Shown here piece by piece: positions 1 to 7,041 of a DNA stretch of 15,570 nucleotides (within the stretch, counting starts at the first letter, position 1; each line of letters opens with the position of its first letter). The position numbers were made by a program, and so were the translations under genes. Source of the stretch: Thermacetogenium sp. UBA4966 (lineage in GTDB: Bacteria > Bacillota > DSM-12270 > Thermacetogeniales > Thermacetogeniaceae). The notes beneath the pieces were generated by a model. That model had not been told where the DNA came from. It saw only the letters and a program-made list of their open reading frames with translations, and ran no database searches. The stretch lies in assembly GCA_002397275.1 (NCBI GenBank), contig DHAA01000005.1, forward strand, positions 1 to 15,570, written 5' to 3'.

Positions 1-396
1 GCTGCCGGAATTGCCAGCCCTTTTATCGTGATCATCGTCGCTTTGACCGCTATCGCCTCTTTCCTGATCACCAACTATTCGGCGTCGCTCGGCATCAGAT
101 TTTTGCGCTATCCGATGCTCTTGCTTGCCGGGTCATTTGGTCTGGTGGGCATCTTTTGGGGTTTCATGATTATACTGCTGCATATGGCCTCTCTCCGTTC
201 CTTCGGGGTTCCCTATCTTTATCCTATCGCCCCGGCGGTAACTGAAGAATGGGAGGATGTGTTTTATGTTGCTCCCTTATGGGCGATGGATAGAAGGCCT
301 CGTCTTTTCCGCTCTCCAAATCCGCGGAGGCAGGCGCCGCACCAGCGGCCGGAACCTCCCCACCGGCGTCCCGAGGGAGAGGATGGAGATGGATGA
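1..396 (+). CDS. Spore germination protein, GerA family (GerAA/GerKA-like), C-terminal part
   Basis: This is the 3' end of the A subunit of a GerA-type germinant receptor; the reading frame is open from base 1 and the start lies outside the window. The visible 131 residues hold the end of the membrane domain: hydrophobic segments at about residues 6-23 and 38-62, then the family-typical LRSFGVPYL (residues 65-73) and a conserved Pro-rich stretch. The A subunit sits in the spore inner membrane and acts with B and C subunits to sense nutrients. The last 30 or so residues form an Arg/Pro-rich tail (RRPRLFRSPNPRR, then HQRPEPPHRRPEG), as is common for cytosolic ends of these proteins but rather long. 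The frame ends in TGA at 394-396. Genes for the other receptor subunits follow. The family call is firm; the receptor type and ligand cannot be read from this fragment. Confidence 0.93.
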   Translation, partial: AAGIASPFIVIIVALTAIASFLITNYSASLGIRFLRYPMLLLAGSFGLVGIFWGFMIILLHMASLRSFGVPYLYPIAPAVTEEWEDVFYVAPLWAMDRRPRLFRSPNPRRQAPHQRPEPPHRRPEGEDGDG

Positions 397-479
397 GCAA
401 AGCTGGGAAAGCTAAAGAGCGCGGCGTAAAGGAGAGCGCGGTTCGGCGCCGGACAGCAATGATGGGAAAAGGGGATTAA
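393..479 (+). CDS. Possible 28-residue basic micro-ORF between gerA and the D gene
   Basis: An ATG at 393 overlaps the gerA stop as ATGA, and the frame runs to a TAA at 477-479, one base before the next ATG at 481. The product would be very basic (many Lys and Arg) and has no hydrophobic segment. Purine-rich sequence (GGATGGAG) lies just upstream and could serve as a ribosome binding site. The exact fit between two genes is suggestive, but the frame is short, I recognise no family, and a chance open frame in a purine-rich spacer is quite possible. Confidence 0.22.
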   Translation: MSKAGKAKERGVKESAVRRRTAMMGKGD

Positions 480-480
480 A

Positions 481-714
481 ATGAGGTTTATCATGGTTTT
501 ATCGGTTCTGCTGCTGGGGATGGGGACGGCTTATTATGAGGCGCCCAGGCTGCTGCAAAAGCAGATGAAGCGGGAACTGATCGCTTTCAGCGCTTTTCTG
601 CTGATCGGTATGGCTTTAGCGTTGGCTCTCGCTCTCGATTGGCCGATTCCTAATCCCACCCGAACTATAGAATTCATTTTCCGCCCGCTGGAAAGAGTGA
701 TTTACCCACAGTGA
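481..714 (+). CDS. Small two-helix membrane protein of germinant-receptor operon (D-protein type)
   Basis: This 77-residue protein has a hydrophobic helix at about residues 3-18, a short basic loop (LLQKQMKREL), a second helix at about 35-53, and a tail with PIPNPTRTIEFIF. Its size, two-helix plan and place between the A and B genes match the 'D' proteins of Bacillus germinant-receptor operons. Those are about 75 residues long and have been reported to modulate receptor function; they are not the GerD lipoprotein. It would sit in the spore inner membrane with the receptor. An AAAAGGGG stretch upstream of the ATG can serve as ribosome binding site. The gene is convincing by position, length and hydrophobic pattern. 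The functional link to D proteins rests on architecture, not on a catalytic motif. Confidence 0.8.
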   Translation: MRFIMVLSVLLLGMGTAYYEAPRLLQKQMKRELIAFSAFLLIGMALALALALDWPIPNPTRTIEFIFRPLERVIYPQ

Positions 715-742
715 GGCGGCGTAAACTGCATGGGGGAAAAAG

Positions 743-1873
743 ATGAGCATAGAGCAAGGGAAGATATCCAAGCGCCAGGCGATTTTTTTAATATCCAACT
801 CCATATTGGCCAGTATGATCTTGATTTCTCCTGCTCTCCTGACCAAAGAAGCGGGGCAGGACGCCTGGGTCGCCGTTCCCATAGCGGGCGTTTTCGGCTT
901 ATTATCCGGCCTGCTGGGCAATTCTCTCGGCGTGCGCTTTCCGGGAAAAAATATTGTTGAGTATAGCATCGATCTGCTGGGGCCCTGGCTGGGACGGGCC
1001 GTCGCTTTCCTTTTTGCTTTTCTTTTCCTTCATACTAACGCTTATGTCGTCCGTTCCTTCGGTTCGCTGCTGGTTACGGAAGCCATGCCGGAGACGCCGC
1101 TGATTGTGTTTAATATCCTGATCGTGTTGATAGCCGCTTACGGGGTCTATCTGGGTTTGGAGGTATTTTCCCGGGTCAATGAAATTGTTTTTCCCCTCTC
1201 CATAATTGTCAGCATGGCTATTGTAGCTATGGGGCTGCCCGATATGAATTTTGATTTTTTTAAGCCCTTTTTTTCGCACCCGCTTCCGGATATGCTACGT
1301 GCTTCTCTGCTCCTTTTTGCGTTTTACACGGAGGCGGCCTTCTTTTTAATGATTATACCATCCCTGCGCCGGCCGCAGGAGGCGCGGCAGGTTGTTTGGC
1401 CGGTCGTTTTAATTTTGACCGTCGCCATGCTGGTTGACGTGGGGTCGCTGCTCGCTTTGTTCGGACACCAGGAGACGACACGCATGGTTTTCCCTACTTA
1501 TGAATTAGCCAAAGCAGTGCGCCTCGGCGATTTATTGGAGCGTATCGAGTCTCTGGTGGTCGGCATCTGGGTGGGAACGGTCGGACTGAAGGTGGCCGCC
1601 TTTTATTACGTTTCGGTTTTAGCCTTCGCTCAAATCTTTAATCTAAAAGACTACAGGCCTCTGGTCCTGCCCTACGCTTTTATTTTGGTGGTTCTATCGA
1701 TGGCTAATTGGACTGATACCGCCCAGATTACACTCTATATGTCCAGATATTTTCCTCTGACTGCGCTTACAGTACTGGGGGGAAGCGTCATGCTGCTCTA
1801 TCTTTTCAATATCTTCAAGAGAAAGGCTTCCAGGGAGGTAGAGAAAGATGAAGACGATCTTCAGCAAACTTAG
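743..1873 (+). CDS. Spore germination protein, GerB family (amino-acid permease-like)
   Basis: The 376-residue product is the B subunit of a GerA-type receptor, a member of the spore permease branch of the amino acid/polyamine transporter superfamily. It likely binds the germinant in the spore inner membrane. About ten hydrophobic helices can be placed (roughly 13-32, 42-62, 84-103, 119-138, 147-165, 184-206, 218-240, 270-292, 306-322, 338-357). The loop FPTYELAKAVRLGDLLERIE before helix 8 is typical of the family, as is the KISKRQAIFL start. Length is normal. The chosen ATG has GGGGGA 5 bases upstream and gives the usual short N-terminus. Its 3' end overlaps the C gene by 26 bases, which points to translational coupling. 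The family is clear; the germinant recognised cannot be deduced. Confidence 0.95.
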   Translation: MSIEQGKISKRQAIFLISNSILASMILISPALLTKEAGQDAWVAVPIAGVFGLLSGLLGNSLGVRFPGKNIVEYSIDLLGPWLGRAVAFLFAFLFLHTNAYVVRSFGSLLVTEAMPETPLIVFNILIVLIAAYGVYLGLEVFSRVNEIVFPLSIIVSMAIVAMGLPDMNFDFFKPFFSHPLPDMLRASLLLFAFYTEAAFFLMIIPSLRRPQEARQVVWPVVLILTVAMLVDVGSLLALFGHQETTRMVFPTYELAKAVRLGDLLERIESLVVGIWVGTVGLKVAAFYYVSVLAFAQIFNLKDYRPLVLPYAFILVVLSMANWTDTAQITLYMSRYFPLTALTVLGGSVMLLYLFNIFKRKASREVEKDEDDLQQT

Positions 1874-3125
1874 GTTACGGATTTTATCATTATTCTTGAC
1901 GGCTGTTGTAATGATTGTCGGCTGTTGCGGCTGCTGGAGCCGGGTGGAGATTGAGAGAATGGGTTTCATTTCTATGGTCGGCGTGGACAGGAGCGGCGGT
2001 GAATTGCTGGTTTCCTTTCAGATCGTCAACCCCAGGGCGCTGTCCAGCGAGGGGGCCGGGGGAGGCGGCAGCGAACCCTCTGTCTTTGTGTTGAGCGTAA
2101 AAGCGCGGACCATCTCTGAAGCCATGGCCAAGATTAATCAGGAAAGTCCTCGCTCACTGCATTTCAAGCAGCTGTATGCTATCGTTCTGGGTGAGGATCT
2201 AGGAAAGCAGGGGATTCTTCCTGTTGTAGATTATTTTGCTCGTTACTGGGAAATACGGCGTTCTATCTGGGTCGTAACGGCAAAGGGAAGCGCCCAAGAG
2301 ATTCTGTTAAAAGGGGCGCCTGTCCAGGAAAGAGTGCCCGGTTTGGCCGTTAGAATGCTGATGGAGCGGCGGGAGCGTTTTGCCTCCACCTACTACCCGG
2401 TGAAGCTGGGTAATTTTTTAAATAGCATGAGCCTGGAGGGTAGCGATGCCCTTGCCGCTGCTGTCAGTGTAAGACCCATGCAGGAGGAAAAGCTGGGAGA
2501 AGGCGAGGAAGGGAAGGAGGAGCAAGGGAAGAAAAGCCAAGAGCAAGGGGAGGCCATAAAAACGGAAGAGGGGAAAGAGATAGTATTTGAAGGCGCCGGT
2601 GTTTTCCGAGGGGATAAGCTGACAGCGTATTTAGGGCCCCATGAGGTACGGGGGGCGCTCTGGGTTTTAGGAGAGAACCAGGGGAGCGCTTACGCCGTTC
2701 CATCTCCATCGAAGGGTACCTGGGCGACGCTGACGACGGAAAAAGCATCGGTGCGCGTCAGTCCGGTGGTCGACGGGGATGATATTACATACAAAGTTGA
2801 CGTTGAAGATAGAAGCTATATTTGCTATGTAGTAAAAGAGGGGCTGGAGATACTCAATCCGGAAACCTTAAAAGTTCTGGAACGGGAAAAGGAGAAGGCG
2901 GTGAAAAGAGATATTGAGGCGGCTGTGAGGAGGTCGCAGGAACTGCACAGCGATTTTTTGCAGCTGGGGGATAAACTCTACCGGGAGCATCCTGAAGCCT
3001 GGGACAAGGTAAAGGATGACTGGAGGGAGGCCTGGTTGCCGCAGGTTAAGGTTGATATTAATGTATCGAGCAAGATCGAGCGCACAGGAACAATCGATAA
3101 TCCCATTTCCGTACGGTCGCCCTAG
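1848..3125 (+). CDS. Spore germination lipoprotein, GerC family (Ger(x)C)
   Basis: This is the C subunit of the receptor, a lipoprotein anchored on the outer face of the spore inner membrane; 425 residues. A signal peptide is visible (basic KLRLR, hydrophobic 12-25) followed by IVGCCGCW. Family proteins usually have GCW at the lipidated Cys, which would be C29, but I23-V24-G25-C26 is the better formal lipobox. The next part, RVEIERMGFISMVGVD, is typical of the N-terminal domain. The C-terminal domain follows from about 245, with a helical segment around 340-400. Between them lies an unusual charged segment (about 211-243) rich in Glu, Lys, Gly and Gln. The ATG overlaps the gerB end and has GGGAGG 9 bases upstream. 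It closes the receptor operon; no clear terminator follows. Confidence 0.94.
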   Translation: MKTIFSKLRLRILSLFLTAVVMIVGCCGCWSRVEIERMGFISMVGVDRSGGELLVSFQIVNPRALSSEGAGGGGSEPSVFVLSVKARTISEAMAKINQESPRSLHFKQLYAIVLGEDLGKQGILPVVDYFARYWEIRRSIWVVTAKGSAQEILLKGAPVQERVPGLAVRMLMERRERFASTYYPVKLGNFLNSMSLEGSDALAAAVSVRPMQEEKLGEGEEGKEEQGKKSQEQGEAIKTEEGKEIVFEGAGVFRGDKLTAYLGPHEVRGALWVLGENQGSAYAVPSPSKGTWATLTTEKASVRVSPVVDGDDITYKVDVEDRSYICYVVKEGLEILNPETLKVLEREKEKAVKRDIEAAVRRSQELHSDFLQLGDKLYREHPEAWDKVKDDWREAWLPQVKVDINVSSKIERTGTIDNPISVRSP

Positions 3126-3154
3126 CTTCTCTTGAAAAACCTCCCCTTTCTGCG

Positions 3155-3183
3155 TTTCCTCCCGGCTACATTTATGATATGAT
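3155..3183 (+). promoter_or_regulatory. Candidate sigma-A-type promoter of the his operon
   Basis: In the AT-rich part of the 120-bp spacer between the gerC and hisZ genes, TATGAT (3178-3183) lies 17 bases after TTTCCT (3155-3160). A second, overlapping TATGAT occurs at 3173-3178. The -10 match is good and the -35 match is weak. Its place about 60 bases before hisZ and after the end of an unrelated operon fits a promoter for histidine biosynthesis. Confidence 0.3.
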
Positions 3184-3245
3184 TAATGAAAAATAAGTAA
3201 AATGGTCAGCCCTAGCGGCTGCTGTTTGAAAGCAGGGAACTGTAG

Positions 3246-4421
3246 ATGGAAAACTCAGGTACTGTTTTGATGCCGGGTGGGGTGCGGGATCTCCTGCCGG
3301 GAGAGGCGCGCTGCAAACGGGAAGTGGAAAACAGCTTGCTGAAACTATTTTGCTCCTGTGGATACCAGGAGGTTGTAACCCCCACCTTTGAATACTATGA
3401 TGTCCTGGCGCCTGCTTTGAACGACCTGTTGGCCGGTCAGCTGTACCGGTTTATCGATGACCGCGGACAGATCATGATTTTGCGGCCGGATATGACGACC
3501 CCCATTGCACGCCTCGTCGGTACGCGCCTCAATGAGCAGGATCTCCCTCAGCGCTTCTGCTATGCCGCTAATGTCTTTCGCAGAGAGAGTCATAGCGGAC
3601 GGCAGAGAGAATACTATCAGACCGGAGTGGAGCTTTTAGGGGCTGCGGGCGCCGGCGCGGACGCCGAGGTGATCGGCCTTGCCGCAGAGTCTATGAAGCT
3701 GGCGGGTGTTAAGGATTTTCAGATCACTGTGGGCCACGTCGACGTCTTGACCGGTGTGCTGCGGGGGGCGGGGTTTTCCTCCGCGGAACAGAAAGAGGCC
3801 AAGATCGCTCTGAGCAAGAAGGACATGGTAAAATGGGAGGGCCTTGTGGCCGGGTCTCAGCTTTCCGCGGTGAGGAAAAAGGATTTCGCCGCTTTGCCTT
3901 ATATGCACGGTGGGGCCGAGGTGTTAGACCTTCTGGAAGGCTTGATTCGGGATGAACCGGCTAAACGGGGATTGGATTGCCTGCGCCGGGTGTGGAAAGC
4001 CCTTTCCGACTATGGATTCGGCGCCCAGGCGGGGATCGACATAACTTTGCTGCGCGGTCTGGGTTATTATACCGGCATTGTTTTCGAGTGCTATGTAGCG
4101 GGGGTCGGTTATCCACTCTGTGGAGGAGGGCGATATGACGAGCTTTTGGCCAAATTCGGCTACTCCTGTCCGGCTACAGGGTTTGCTCTAACCGTAGACC
4201 GCGTTCTGGAGGCGTTAGAAAAGCAATCCCCCTCCTTTGAGGAGCGGCGCCCCGATTATTTCATCACCGGTGACGATTTGAGCTCCATTGCTGAAAAAGC
4301 AAAGGAATTGAGGGAAAACGGGTTTATTGTGGAAGTTGATATTTCGGAATCACCCCGGGATGACGCCGTTTCTCATGCTTCCCGGAAGGGGATACCTCAT
4401 ATTCTGGTGATGGAGAGATGA
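3246..4421 (+). CDS. hisZ: ATP phosphoribosyltransferase regulatory subunit HisZ
   Basis: HisZ is a paralogue of histidyl-tRNA synthetase that lacks the tRNA-charging role. It forms a hetero-octamer with short-form HisG and carries the histidine feedback response of the first pathway step. The 391 residues show the class II synthetase fold: MPGGVRDLLPGEA at the N-terminus, RPDMTTPIAR (80-89, motif 2 region), YYQTGVELLG (123-132), GLGYYTG (271-277) and GGGRYDEL (293-300). Length is normal for HisZ and shorter than most histidyl-tRNA synthetases. The next gene is a short-form hisG, which needs HisZ, and this settles the choice over hisS. The ATG has AGGGA 7 bases upstream. The stop overlaps the hisG start region (ATGATCATG). 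Confidence 0.96.
   Translation: MENSGTVLMPGGVRDLLPGEARCKREVENSLLKLFCSCGYQEVVTPTFEYYDVLAPALNDLLAGQLYRFIDDRGQIMILRPDMTTPIARLVGTRLNEQDLPQRFCYAANVFRRESHSGRQREYYQTGVELLGAAGAGADAEVIGLAAESMKLAGVKDFQITVGHVDVLTGVLRGAGFSSAEQKEAKIALSKKDMVKWEGLVAGSQLSAVRKKDFAALPYMHGGAEVLDLLEGLIRDEPAKRGLDCLRRVWKALSDYGFGAQAGIDITLLRGLGYYTGIVFECYVAGVGYPLCGGGRYDELLAKFGYSCPATGFALTVDRVLEALEKQSPSFEERRPDYFITGDDLSSIAEKAKELRENGFIVEVDISESPRDDAVSHASRKGIPHILVMER
4412..4416 (+). promoter_or_regulatory. Ribosome binding site inside hisZ that decides the hisG start
   Basis: GGAGA in the last codons of hisZ lies 7 bases before the ATG at 4424 but only 1 base before the ATG at 4418 that overlaps the hisZ stop. Spacing favours 4424 as the hisG start and suggests coupled translation of the two partner subunits. 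Confidence 0.5.
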
Positions 4422-4423
4422 TC

Positions 4424-5083
4424 ATGAAAGAAGATATGATAACTTTTGCCCTTCCCAAGGGGCGTTTGCTCCCCCTTGTAACCGGTATTCTGCAGGAGGC
4501 CGGCCTTTTTAACGTAGATATGGAAAAAGATGGCCGGCGGCTGATTTATATGGATGAGGAAAAGCAGCTGCGCTACTTGATCTGCCGCGCCGCGGATGTT
4601 CCTACCTTCGTGGAGTATGGGGCGGCGGACCTGGGTGTGGCGGGCAAGGATGTGCTTTTGGAGCAGGGAAAAGATATTTGTGAGCTGGCGGATTTGGGCT
4701 TCGGGAAGTGCAAATTTGTGGTGGCCGTGCCCTCGTCAAAGCTGGATTTATACCGGGGAGGGCTCTCCGGATATCTTTCACGCTTTGGGCAGTTGCGGGT
4801 GGCCACCAAGTTCCCCAGGGTTGCGGAGTCCTACCTGCGCAGCAGGGGTCTGCCCGGCGAGGTGATCAAGCTATCGGGAAATATCGAACTGGCGCCTTTG
4901 GTCGGTTTGGCCGAGGTGATCATCGACCTTGTTTCCACCGGCAGAACCCTGAGCGAGAATAACCTGGCGGCAATTGACGAAATCGCCGGGGCTACCGCCA
5001 GGCTGGTGGCCAATAGAGTATCTTACCGGGTTAAATATGAGCGTCTTCGCTCATTTATAGAAACCGTTAAAAAGAATAGATAG
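4424..5083 (+). CDS. hisG: ATP phosphoribosyltransferase catalytic subunit HisG, short form
   Basis: HisG joins ATP and PRPP to make phosphoribosyl-ATP and pyrophosphate, the committed step of histidine synthesis. The 219 residues begin with TFALPKGRLLPL and contain the periplasmic-binding-protein-like body (VPTFVEYGAADLGVAGKDVL), VATKFPRVAESYL, and the PRPP loop DLVSTGRTL (about 168-176). The protein stops soon after the catalytic core and lacks the C-terminal ACT-like regulatory domain of long HisG (about 290-300 residues), so it is the short form that depends on HisZ, encoded just upstream. An in-frame ATG at 4418 overlaps the hisZ stop and would add two residues; ribosome binding site spacing favours 4424. 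Confidence 0.96.
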   Translation: MKEDMITFALPKGRLLPLVTGILQEAGLFNVDMEKDGRRLIYMDEEKQLRYLICRAADVPTFVEYGAADLGVAGKDVLLEQGKDICELADLGFGKCKFVVAVPSSKLDLYRGGLSGYLSRFGQLRVATKFPRVAESYLRSRGLPGEVIKLSGNIELAPLVGLAEVIIDLVSTGRTLSENNLAAIDEIAGATARLVANRVSYRVKYERLRSFIETVKKNR

Positions 5084-5112
5084 CACATTTTTTGAAAATG
5101 GGGGATAAGCAG

Positions 5113-6393
5113 ATGTTGAGGGTGGTATCGGTTAAAGATGATCTGGTATCCCGGCTGCGGCGGCGAGAGCACCGCGGGGAAGACCTGGAGGCCGGGGTGC
5201 GGGAGATAATAGAACAGGTCCGTGATGATGGGGATCAAGGGGTGCTGGCCGCGACCAGGAAGTTTGATCATGCAGATCTGAAAGCCGCGGAAATGCAGGT
5301 GACAGAGGATGAGATCCGGGATGCCTACGCCAAAATACCGCCGGACCTTTTAGAATCGCTGCGCCTGGCCGGAGACAACATCCGCGCCTTTCATGCGCGC
5401 CAGCATTTTCAGACCTGGTTTCAACCGGGGAATGAGGGAGAGCTGCTGGGTCAGATCTACAGTCCGCTGGAACGGGTGGGGATTTATGTTCCGGGAGGCA
5501 CGGCCGCTTATCCATCCTCTGTGTTAATGAACGCTATCCCGGCTAAGGCAGCCGGGGTTAAGGAAATTGTGATGGTCACTCCCCCCGCCTCCGACGGCAC
5601 GGTGCTCCCTCTGGTTTTGGCGGCTGCCGTGGAGTCCGGGGTGACGAAAATATTCAAGGCAGGGGGTGTGCAGGCTGTCGCCGCCCTGGCCTATGGTACG
5701 GAATCTGTTCCCAAGGTGGACAAGATAGTAGGCCCCGGAAATATATATGTAACAATTGCCAAGAGGCTCGTCTTCGGCCTGGTGGATATCGATATGCTGG
5801 CCGGACCCAGTGAAATTGTGGTCGTAGCGGATCAAGACGCAGATCCCGTGCTGGTGGCTGCAGACCTCCTCTCGCAAGCGGAACATGACAGGATGGCCGC
5901 GGCCATCCTGGTAACCCCCGAGCAAGAGCTTGCCCTCAAGGTACAGGGGGAAGTCGAAAAGCAGCTGGATGTCCTTCCCAGAAGGGATATCGCTTCTGCT
6001 GCTTTGGATGATTACGGGGCCGCGGTGGTCACCTCCGGCCTGGAAGAGGCTATTGATCTGGTCAACGAGCTGGCGCCTGAACACCTGGAACTCTATGTCG
6101 CCGATCCCTTTTCCTGGCTAGGCCGTATCAGGAACGCGGGCGCGGTTTTCTTGGGCGCCTATGCCGCAGAACCGGTAGGAGATTATTTTGCAGGCCCTGA
6201 TCATGTTCTGCCCACAGGGGGAACGGCGCGCTTTTTCTCCCCGTTAAGCGTCGAGGATTTTCTGAAGCGCACCAGTGTTATTTACACCACGAAAAGGGCT
6301 CTTCAGAAATGGGGGCCTCATATTATGAGACTGGCCGAATACGAGGGGCTTGATGCCCACGCCCGGGCCGTCGCTAAAAGGCTTGAGCGTTGA
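5113..6393 (+). CDS. hisD: Histidinol dehydrogenase HisD
   Basis: HisD oxidises L-histidinol to L-histidine in two NAD-dependent steps, the end of the pathway, and needs zinc. With this start it has 426 residues, normal for the family. Visible signatures are GIYVPGGTAAYPSSVLMNAI, IVGPGNIYVT, DMLAGPSEIVVVAD and HVLPTGG. The likely zinc ligands are Q255 and H258 (SQAEHD), D357 (EPVGDY) and H416 (GLDAHAR); the catalytic Glu-His pair is in APEH (about 323-324). The ATG at 5113 follows a GGGGGA stretch at good distance. In-frame TTG 5092 and ATG 5098 lie further upstream without a ribosome binding site. In many related operons hisC follows hisD; here the next gene is hisB after a 51-57-base spacer. 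Confidence 0.97.
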   Translation: MLRVVSVKDDLVSRLRRREHRGEDLEAGVREIIEQVRDDGDQGVLAATRKFDHADLKAAEMQVTEDEIRDAYAKIPPDLLESLRLAGDNIRAFHARQHFQTWFQPGNEGELLGQIYSPLERVGIYVPGGTAAYPSSVLMNAIPAKAAGVKEIVMVTPPASDGTVLPLVLAAAVESGVTKIFKAGGVQAVAALAYGTESVPKVDKIVGPGNIYVTIAKRLVFGLVDIDMLAGPSEIVVVADQDADPVLVAADLLSQAEHDRMAAAILVTPEQELALKVQGEVEKQLDVLPRRDIASAALDDYGAAVVTSGLEEAIDLVNELAPEHLELYVADPFSWLGRIRNAGAVFLGAYAAEPVGDYFAGPDHVLPTGGTARFFSPLSVEDFLKRTSVIYTTKRALQKWGPHIMRLAEYEGLDAHARAVAKRLER

Positions 6394-6433
6394 TAAGTTC
6401 TCGCTTAAAGCTTAGGATTATATTTAGTCCCCT

Positions 6434-6441
6434 GGAGGAGG
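6434..6441 (+). promoter_or_regulatory. Strong ribosome binding site of hisB
   Basis: GGAGGAGG is the best Shine-Dalgarno match of the his operon. It lies 9 bases before the ATG at 6451 and 3 bases before the in-frame ATG at 6445, so 6451 is favoured as the start of hisB. The strong site may compensate for the gap that breaks coupling with hisD. Confidence 0.6.
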
Positions 6442-6450
6442 TATATGGAA

Positions 6451-7041
6451 ATGGCGCGAGAGGCAAAGATAGAGCGGAAAACAGCTGAAACCGAGATCCG
6501 CATCGAACTTAACCTGGACGGAAAGGGAACCTTTGACGGCGGAGCGGGTATCGGTTTTTTTGACCATATGCTGCATCTGCTGGCCCGGCATGCCCTTTTT
6601 GATCTGGCTGTTGAAGCCCGCGGCGACCTTGATGTGGATGCCCATCATACAGTGGAGGACACCGGTATCTGCCTGGGTATGGCTCTCAAAGATGCCCTGG
6701 GGGATAAACAGGGGATCACCAGATACGGGTGGGCATGCGTGCCTATGGACGAGGCCCTGGTTCTGGCTGCGATTGACCTCAGCGGAAGGCCCTATCTAAG
6801 CTACGAGGCCGCCGCGCCCAGTTCTCAAGTGGGGGAGCTGCCGGTGGAACTGGTACCGGAGTTCTTTCGGGCTCTGGTCAATAACGCCGGGATTACACTG
6901 CACCTGCGCCTGCTGCATGGCGACAACACCCACCACATCGTTGAGGCTCTGTTCAAGGGATTTGCCAGAGCCTTACGAGAAGCGGCGGCCTTTAGTGAGC
7001 GAGAAAGCGGCGTGCCTTCTACCAAGGGCAAGCTATGCTGA
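6451..7041 (+). CDS. hisB: Imidazoleglycerol-phosphate dehydratase HisB (monofunctional)
   Basis: HisB removes water from imidazoleglycerol phosphate to give imidazole acetol phosphate. The 196-residue product starts MAREAKIERKTAET, like other family members. It shows the repeated half-domain motifs with metal-binding His residues: FFDHMLHLLARH, DAHHTVEDTGICLG, and in the second half GDNTHHIVEALFKGFARAL. It ends with the usual PSTKG tail. Length fits the monofunctional enzyme; there is no histidinol-phosphatase domain, so that step needs a gene elsewhere. An in-frame ATG at 6445 is possible but sits too close to the ribosome binding site. The stop overlaps the hisA start (7035-7041), where hisH is often found in other operons. 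Confidence 0.96.
   Translation: MAREAKIERKTAETEIRIELNLDGKGTFDGGAGIGFFDHMLHLLARHALFDLAVEARGDLDVDAHHTVEDTGICLGMALKDALGDKQGITRYGWACVPMDEALVLAAIDLSGRPYLSYEAAAPSSQVGELPVELVPEFFRALVNNAGITLHLRLLHGDNTHHIVEALFKGFARALREAAAFSERESGVPSTKGKLC

Noticed and set aside
3126..3245. T-box leader before the histidine operon
   Set aside because: The spacer is only 120 bases, and I see no T-box core (AGGGTGGNACCGCG-like) and no terminator with a T run.
5092..5112. Earlier hisD starts at TTG 5092 or ATG 5098
   Set aside because: Neither has a ribosome binding site; ATG 5113 has a G-rich one at good distance and gives the normal family length.
5524..6084. Minus-strand open frame of about 186 codons
   Set aside because: It is antisense to the conserved core of hisD and shows no family features.
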